Assembly: GCA_035287045.1 (NCBI GenBank)
Contig: DATECF010000014.1
Span: 1 to 10,987 of the forward strand
DNA length: 10,987 nucleotides
Source: JACPAP01 sp035287045
GTDB taxonomy: Bacteria > Gemmatimonadota > Gemmatimonadetes > Gemmatimonadales > GWC2-71-9
Direction of reading: 5' to 3'
Shown here: positions 7,803 to 10,987 of the stretch, in pieces
How the letters are laid out: each line of letters starts with the position of its first letter
Numbering within the stretch: position 1 is the first letter of the stretch
Notes under the pieces: generated by a model
The model's database searches: none
What the model saw: only the letters and a program-made list of their open reading frames with translations
Told to the model about the DNA's origin: nothing
Made by a program: the position numbers and the translations under genes

Positions 7803-7821
7803 GCTCGGCGACGCCGAGTCA
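7803..7821. repeat. Inverted repeat GCTCGGCGA-N1-GCCGAGTCA, copy 2
   Basis: Second copy of the arms found at 7677-7698, 126 bases away. Here the arms are separated by one base, giving a 7-base stem CTCGGCG/CGCCGAG on paper. It lies between the protease gene and the Uma2 gene, outside any supported coding region. Confidence 0.55.
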
Positions 7822-7886
7822 GGTACGCTACCCGGACGAAGGGCGGACGGTGTGCGCTGCCTCAACGCTCTTACGTAGGGCTTATG

Positions 7887-7912
7887 GGCGCTGGGGGAAG
7901 GCAGCCAGCGCC
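7887..7912 (-). terminator. GC-rich hairpin just after the protease gene, possible terminator
   Basis: A perfect 8-base inverted repeat GGCGCTGG/CCAGCGCC with a 10-base loop starts 17 bases beyond the protease stop codon. No U tract follows, so if it terminates transcription it does so by a non-canonical route; it could also just protect the 3' end. Confidence 0.4.
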
Positions 7913-7928
7913 GCGCCGACTTCGGCTG

Positions 7929-8291
7929 CTACGCGAGCTTGAGGAGGCCCGGCACCGGCAGCAATCGCCGGTTCACCGGGTCTGCGGCCAAGCCGAACCC
8001 TTCGAGAGTGAACACGCCCAGGAGCGGCTCCGAGCGGGGGTCGCCGAAGACCACCATGGTGGGCTCGCTCTGTTGGCCGATCCGTACGCGGGCCCACGCG
8101 ACGCCGTAGAACACTTCGCGCCCGTCGGCCAACACGAACCGTCGCTGCTGCTGGGGCTCAAGCCCTAATCGCGCGAGGATTTCTCGCGGGACCCAGGTGT
8201 AGGTGGCGCCGGTATCAACCAGCGCTTCGATTGGCACGAACGAGGCGCCGGCCAGGTTGCCAATTTCCAGGGGTACGCGGAAGCTGCCCAT
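7929..8291 (-). CDS. Small clan AA (retropepsin-like) aspartic protease
   Basis: A 120-residue single-domain protein of the clan AA aspartic protease type, a fold that works as a dimer. The catalytic triplet is in ALVDTGATYTWVP (D26-T-G-A-T30), preceded by the usual strand VPLEIGN. The conserved hydrophobic-hydrophobic-Gly element is EPLLG (88-92), followed by the family's typical tail GFGLAADPVNRRLLPVPGLL. Both halves of the signature are present and the length is normal. The ATG at 8291 is chosen over the frame extension to 8411, which has no family-like residues. No signal peptide or membrane segment is seen, so the protein is presumably cytoplasmic; its substrate is unknown. A -10-like TATCGT ends six bases before the ATG and there is no Shine-Dalgarno. 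It separates the exporter gene from the rest of the polysaccharide genes. Confidence 0.85.
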   Translation of the reverse strand: MGSFRVPLEIGNLAGASFVPIEALVDTGATYTWVPREILARLGLEPQQQRRFVLADGREVFYGVAWARVRIGQQSEPTMVVFGDPRSEPLLGVFTLEGFGLAADPVNRRLLPVPGLLKLA

Positions 8292-8297
8292 GGCACA

Positions 8298-8327
8298 ACG
8301 ATACACGGCCAGCGCCGAGTCTGGTAA
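8298..8327 (-). promoter_or_regulatory. Possible leaderless promoter of the clan AA protease gene
   Basis: On the minus strand TTACCA and TATCGT lie 18 bases apart, each matching four of six consensus positions. The -10-like box ends six bases before the ATG at 8291, the same geometry as in front of the Uma2 gene. Weak on its own; the shared arrangement is what makes it worth recording. Confidence 0.3.
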
Positions 8328-8404
8328 GCGGAAGATTGCTGCCGGGTGCAGGAAAACGCGGGACGGGAGCAACCGCCGCGGCGGGCATCGGGCGAACCTG
8401 GGGG

Positions 8405-8429
8405 CGGGCACGCCGAACTCCGGTGCCCG
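8405..8429 (-). terminator. Inverted repeat downstream of the export gene
   Basis: CGGGCAC/GTGCCCG, a perfect 7-base stem with an 11-base loop, lies about 38 bases after the stop codon of the export gene. No U tract follows on the minus strand. It may end the export transcript before the protease gene. Confidence 0.3.
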
Positions 8430-8445
8430 AGGTGCGCCGAGCGGA

Positions 8446-8457
8446 GCATCTAGATGC
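8446..8457. repeat. 12-base perfect palindrome GCATCTAGATGC
   Basis: Perfect dyad symmetry without a loop, ten bases beyond the stop codon of the export gene. The form suits a dimeric DNA-binding protein better than an RNA hairpin. Only one copy was noticed. Confidence 0.35.
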
Positions 8458-8466
8458 CGGGAGGGT

Positions 8467-9075
8467 TCAGCGGACCAGGATGCTGGCGATCACGGCGGCC
8501 GTCACGGAGCCCAGGGCGCCGACCAGCACCGGCGTGTTCTGGGCCCACCAGCTGCGCCGGGCCACGAAGATCTGGTCTCCGGAGCGGAGGCTGAGGGATC
8601 GGGTGTCCGATTCCGGGTCGAGCCGGGCGGTGATGACGCGACCCTCACGGACCAGCCGCACCTTGTTGCGGTCACCCAAGGGCGTGATGCCGCCGGCCGC
8701 GGCGACCACGTCCGCCAGGCTCAAGGTGGGGTCCACGGGCAGGAGGCCGGGCCGCTGGACCTCGCCCAGGACCGCGATCCGGACCAGGGGCGTAATCGTC
8801 ACGGCAGCATTCACCAGCTCGCGCTGGTAGGCGCGGAGCAGCTCGTCTTTGACTTGGGCGAAAGGGCGGCCGGTCACGGGCACGAGCCCCAGGGGGCGGA
8901 GCAGGACGGTGCCGTCCTCGGCGACGTCGAAGTCGCCGCTCCAGGAGGGCTCGTCCTGGATCCGGACGCGCAGGGCGTCGCCGGGACGGAGCAGGAGCGG
9001 GTCCTGGGCGAGCAGGGGATGCGCCAGCGCCGCGGCGAAGCTCAAGACCGCCGGAAAGACCGAGGCGTTCACCAC
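8467..9075 (-). CDS. Polysaccharide export protein, Wza-type (Poly_export + SLBB)
   Basis: A 202-residue secreted protein expected in the periplasm or outer membrane, where Wza-type proteins form the export channel. Order of parts: signal peptide (about 1-24, ending LLAQ), Poly_export domain beginning LLLRPGDALRVRIQDEP (27-43) and ending VTITPLVRIAVLGEV, then one SLBB domain (about 99-150) with GEVQRPGLLPVDPTLSLADV and GGITPLGDRNKVRLVREG, then SGDQIFV (165-171) and a hydrophobic C-terminal segment (about 181-201). There is no lipobox Cys, unlike E. coli Wza, and only one SLBB domain; this is the short form seen in many phyla. Start is GTG at 9075; an adjacent GTG is the alternative. It is four bases downstream of the coiled-coil gene, so the two are co-transcribed. 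Two unrelated genes separate it from the co-polymerase gene. Confidence 0.9.
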   Translation of the reverse strand: MVNASVFPAVLSFAAALAHPLLAQDPLLLRPGDALRVRIQDEPSWSGDFDVAEDGTVLLRPLGLVPVTGRPFAQVKDELLRAYQRELVNAAVTITPLVRIAVLGEVQRPGLLPVDPTLSLADVVAAAGGITPLGDRNKVRLVREGRVITARLDPESDTRSLSLRSGDQIFVARRSWWAQNTPVLVGALGSVTAAVIASILVR

Positions 9076-9079
9076 GGGT

Positions 9080-9352
9080 CTAGCCCCGGAGCAGGAACCC
9101 GATGAGCAGCCCGGTCACGGCCAGGGCGGTGGGCGCCCAGAACGCGAACATCCACTTGACGAGGTCCGCCTTGAGCTCGGCCAGCCGCTGGTCGAGTTTC
9201 GCGTCGAAGCGGGCGAAGTTGGCCTGGTTCAGCTGGCGCAGATCGGCTCGGTAGGTTGCGTCCACGGCGTTAAACCAGTCCACGAGTTCGTTAGCGATCT
9301 CCTCGCCCAGTTTGTCGTAGAAGGCGCGTGACAGCTGGGCGGTGACCGGCAT
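9080..9352 (-). CDS. Small coiled-coil protein with C-terminal membrane segment, function unknown
   Basis: A 90-residue protein whose family I recognise only loosely (it resembles small DUF1640/CCDC90-like coiled-coil proteins). Residues 1-66 are charged and strongly helical, with FYDKLGEEIANELVDWFNAV and FARFDAKLDQRLAELKADLV reading as heptads; residues 67-88 (KWMFAFWAPTALAVTGLLIGFLL) form a single membrane segment at the C-terminus, ending RG. The ATG at 9352 has a good binding site (GGGGAG, five bases before it). The frame stays open upstream to 9670 but the binding site and start of coiled-coil support this start. It ends four bases before the Wza-type gene, suggesting a shared transcript and a possible role at the export complex; that role is inferred from position only. 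Confidence 0.75.
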   Translation of the reverse strand: MPVTAQLSRAFYDKLGEEIANELVDWFNAVDATYRADLRQLNQANFARFDAKLDQRLAELKADLVKWMFAFWAPTALAVTGLLIGFLLRG

Positions 9353-9684
9353 GGTTTCTCCCCTATCCGGGTACGCCGCCGACAGTAATCTACTGGCTGC
9401 CTGCGTCCAGCAAGCAAAGTCCACCTTCCACGGGAACTTGACGGACATGAGGTTGGCGTTGTTCGCGATCTCGCCTGAGGGAAGGACCAGCGATGCCTGT
9501 CCGACCCAGACACCGGCATGGAGCTTCCGGGCGCCGACCTCCTCGACCGCCTTGGCGCCCAGGTAGCTGAGGGGTCTCCTCGGACGCGGAGTTATCCTCC
9601 ATGCCCAGGGCACCCGCGAGAAAACGATCCTCGGCGCGCTGTTCGGGTACCGGTCGTCCCCAGGACGCACCCATCTTGGGGGCG
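9353..9684. other. 332-base region between divergent genes, no confident gene
   Basis: This separates the minus-strand coiled-coil gene from the plus-strand DUF4258 gene, so it should hold both promoters, but no convincing -35/-10 pair was seen on either strand. On the minus strand, 9356-9570 stays open in phase with the coiled-coil gene and translates to a non-random-looking stretch including GVWVGQASLVLPSGEIANN and SVKFPWKVDFACW. It has a fairly even composition and could be the remains of a gene, but I recognise no family. Confidence 0.4.
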
Positions 9685-9969
9685 GTGATTTACCAACGAA
9701 TCCTCAGACGGTTCGGGGAATGCGTCCGCCGACACGACTACGTCGTCACGACCCATGCCGAAGAGGAGATGGCGGCGGACGACTTTAGTATCTTGGACGT
9801 GGAGTGCGGGGTCCTGACCGGCAGCGTCTTGGAGAGGCAACCGGATGACAAGAGCGGCGAGAGCAAGTACCGGATTCGCGGAAACACGACTGCCGGCGCG
9901 GAAATCGAGCTGGTTGCAAAACTCGGTCCGACCGGTAGAATGGTAATCATCACCGTGTATGCCCCGTAG
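9685..9969 (+). CDS. DUF4258 protein, putative toxin of a toxin-antitoxin-like pair
   Basis: A 94-residue protein matching the DUF4258 pattern: an N-terminal helix, THAEEEMAADDFSILDVECG (23-42) with the conserved His followed by an acidic helix, RQPDD, SKYRIRG, and the terminal strand MVIITVYAP. The family is small and cytoplasmic, with a RelE/BrnT-like fold proposed, and is commonly found beside DNA-binding or zinc-finger partners; RNase activity is an inference here. Start is uncertain: GTG at 9685 (preceded by a G-rich stretch) is preferred for length, TTG at 9676 is in frame too, and the ATG at 9601 would add 28 residues that do not look like the family. The partner gene follows after 16 bases on the same strand. 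The pair runs against all other genes in the window. Confidence 0.82.
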   Translation: MIYQRILRRFGECVRRHDYVVTTHAEEEMAADDFSILDVECGVLTGSVLERQPDDKSGESKYRIRGNTTAGAEIELVAKLGPTGRMVIITVYAP

Positions 9970-9985
9970 GCGTGGGAGATAGTGA

Positions 9986-10249
9986 ATGGTGAGGCGCACG
10001 ACAGGCCGGAAACCGGTGGTGCGGTGTGACGTCTGTGGGGCGGCGGAAGCCCGCGTCCGTAGGGTAACGCGCACGTACGGCACTGGGAAGAACCTCCTCG
10101 TCATCGAGAACATCCCGGTGGTAAGCTGTCCAGCCTGCGGGGAGAGTTATATGACCGCGCACACCCTGCATGAGGTCGAGCGTCTCCGGCACCACCGGCA
10201 CAGGGTTGCGGTAGGACGGAAGGTGGGAGTGGTACACTTCGCCGCCTGA
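9986..10249 (+). CDS. YgiT-type zinc-finger protein, putative antitoxin partner
   Basis: An 87-residue protein with the YgiT-type zinc finger: two CxxC pairs (C14/C17 and C48/C51) about 30 residues apart, the second in VVSCPACGESYMTAHTLHEV. This is the zinc-binding module that forms the N-terminal half of MqsA-like antitoxins; the C-terminal HTH domain of MqsA is absent, so direct operator binding is less certain. A Shine-Dalgarno GGGAG (9974-9978) lies seven bases before the ATG. It follows the DUF4258 gene by 16 bases, a toxin-first order as in mqsRA. The role as antitoxin is inferred from family and pairing, not shown. The last 20 or so residues are basic (RHHRHRVAVGRK), which could contact nucleic acid. 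Confidence 0.88.
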   Translation: MVRRTTGRKPVVRCDVCGAAEARVRRVTRTYGTGKNLLVIENIPVVSCPACGESYMTAHTLHEVERLRHHRHRVAVGRKVGVVHFAA

Positions 10250-10635
10250 ACGTACCAGCCGAAACCTGGCGGGAAGGACATGCGGCGGTGGCTCGACCTC
10301 CACCACGTCCAGTCGCGCCATCCGAACGAGCTCGGGGACGATCCCACCAGCTCGGGGTCCAGCGGCTCGAGCCGGAACCGGTGGCGCTCGGCCGGCGATG
10401 GAGAGAGCGGGTAACGTGTCGCCCAGGGGTGGCCGGTGTCCCGGACCGCCGGGCCCAGCGCCGCCAGCAGGCTGGGTGAGCGGTACACCAACGGCGTGCG
10501 GTCGAGCCGCCCGGCCAGCTCCAGGTAGCGAACGTAGTCGTCCAGCTCGGGGAGGCGGACGTACTGTTGGGCCCGTGCGGGTGCTGTCAGCGGGAGGATC
10601 AGCAGGCCGATCTGCACGACCAAGCGCGGTCGCAT
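10250..10635 (-). pseudogene. 5' part of a secreted Wzi-like (capsule assembly) protein, truncated
   Basis: The frame starts at ATG 10635 with an excellent binding site (GGAAGGAG) and encodes a clear signal peptide (1-23, ending APARAQ), then YVRLPELDDYVRYLELAGRL and RTPLVYRSPSLLAALGPAV. A signal peptide followed by a helical repeat-like segment resembles the N-terminal part of Wzi-family outer-membrane proteins, which hold capsule on the surface; this likeness is by eye and moderate. Coding character fades after about residue 100 (near 10335), and from 10249 the remaining frame is only antisense to the zinc-finger gene, ending at 10147. A full Wzi-like protein would need several hundred more residues, including the beta-barrel, so the gene is broken. 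The toxin-antitoxin-like pair occupies its expected continuation. Confidence 0.55.
10329..10357. repeat. AGCTCGGGG direct repeat with 20-base period
   Basis: Two copies (10329-10337 and 10349-10357) lie at the point where the Wzi-like frame loses coding character. A 20-base duplication would shift the frame, so this may mark slippage damage in the decaying gene. Confidence 0.3.
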
Positions 10636-10678
10636 CGGCTCCTTCCAGAATCCCCGCCCGGAAGGGTAGCCGGGACCT

Positions 10679-10800
10679 TTAGGGCGTGTCCATTCCCCCA
10701 ATCAGAATGAAGCGTCGTTGTTCGAGGCGGCGCTTCACCGGATCCGCACCGAGCCGAAATCCTTGCGCTCTCAAGATGGCTTCGGGCAGGTTCGCCTGGC
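10679..10800 (-). pseudogene. Remnant of the C-terminus of a clan AA aspartic protease
   Basis: The minus-strand frame ending at 10679 contains GFRLGADPVKRRLEQRRFIL (10762-10703). It aligns without gaps to the tail of the intact protease gene in this window, GFGLAADPVNRRLLPVPGLL, with 11 of 20 identical. No DTG motif or start codon with a binding site is found upstream, so only the 3' end survives. It ends 43 bases before the Wzi-like gene. The match is short, so the assignment is tentative. Confidence 0.4.
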
Positions 10801-10923
10801 CAGCGAAAACGCTGCGGGGTGTGGCTGCAGTTTCGCGCGCGCCGCGGCGGCGCAGTCTCCTGGCTTGCGTCTGGACCTCCAAGCCGGCCAACTTGCAGCG
10901 AGCAAAGGAGCGGGATCCCGATC

Positions 10924-10987
10924 ATGCGGCAGGGCGATGAAGCACCGGCACCGGCCGTAGCCGGCCTGGACCAGGCGCTGAGGGGTT
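10924..10987 (+). CDS. Possible 5' end of a plus-strand gene cut by the window edge
   Basis: An open frame begins at ATG 10924 and runs off the window (MRQGDEAPAPAVAGLDQAL and onward). AAGGAG at 10905-10910 lies 13 bases upstream, longer than ideal. Only 21 codons are visible, with no recognisable family; chance is a real alternative. Confidence 0.2.
   Translation, partial: MRQGDEAPAPAVAGLDQALRG

Noticed and set aside
9950..10321. 123-codon minus-strand frame over the zinc-finger gene
   Set aside because: Mostly antisense to the YgiT-type gene, which has both CxxC pairs and a Shine-Dalgarno. Its start could only continue the Wzi-like gene if a frameshift is assumed.
10599..10925. 108-codon minus-strand frame near the right end
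   Set aside because: Composition is Arg/Pro/Ser-rich, it has no binding site, and it overlaps the start of the Wzi-like gene and the protease remnant in another frame.
1..10987. CRISPR array, tRNA, rRNA or complete insertion sequence
   Set aside because: No regularly spaced repeats, cloverleaf, rRNA-like sequence, transposase frame or matched terminal inverted repeats were found on reading both strands.

Overview
The window is a GC-rich bacterial chromosome segment with dense, tightly packed genes. It carries most of a Wzx/Wzy-type exopolysaccharide or capsule locus, nearly all on the minus strand. Outer-membrane polysaccharide genes (a Wza-type export protein and a broken Wzi-like gene) imply a cell with two membranes. 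GC content, the short SLBB export protein with a C-terminal membrane segment, and the mix of Uma2, clan AA protease and DUF4258/YgiT genes fit Gemmatimonadota or a similar soil or sediment lineage. That placement is an inference from style; no rRNA or other taxonomic marker is present.

In transcription order (right to left), the right end (about 10250-10800) holds remnants: the tail of a clan AA aspartic protease and the 5' part of a Wzi-like secreted protein. Read in the opposite direction, 9685-10249 is a two-gene DUF4258/YgiT zinc-finger module resembling a type II toxin-antitoxin pair; it lies where the rest of the Wzi-like gene would be expected. Next come a 90-residue coiled-coil/one-membrane-segment protein and the Wza-type export protein (9352-8467), only 4 bases apart.

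Two singleton accessory genes follow on the minus strand: a small retropepsin-like protease (8291-7929) and a Uma2-family nuclease (7663-7103). Each has a -10-like hexamer six bases before its ATG and no Shine-Dalgarno, as expected for leaderless messages. A nearly identical 9+9-base inverted repeat occurs twice between them, once inside the proposed Uma2 promoter.

The main operon starts at about 6994 with an apparent 18-codon leader peptide that has a perfect Shine-Dalgarno. It continues with a Wzz/GNVR chain-length protein, a phosphoglycosyl transferase (initiating sugar transferase), a Wzx flippase, a GT4 glycosyltransferase, a Wzy polymerase/ligase and a second GT4 glycosyltransferase cut by the left edge. 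Most junctions are 4-base stop/start overlaps, so translation is probably coupled. Together the genes would build a lipid-linked repeat unit, flip it, polymerise it, control its length and export it. No BY-kinase domain is seen.

The pathway genes are ordinary family members. The less ordinary features are regulatory and architectural: the leader ORF, the duplicated inverted repeat, the leaderless-style accessory genes, and the small coiled-coil gene coupled to the export gene.
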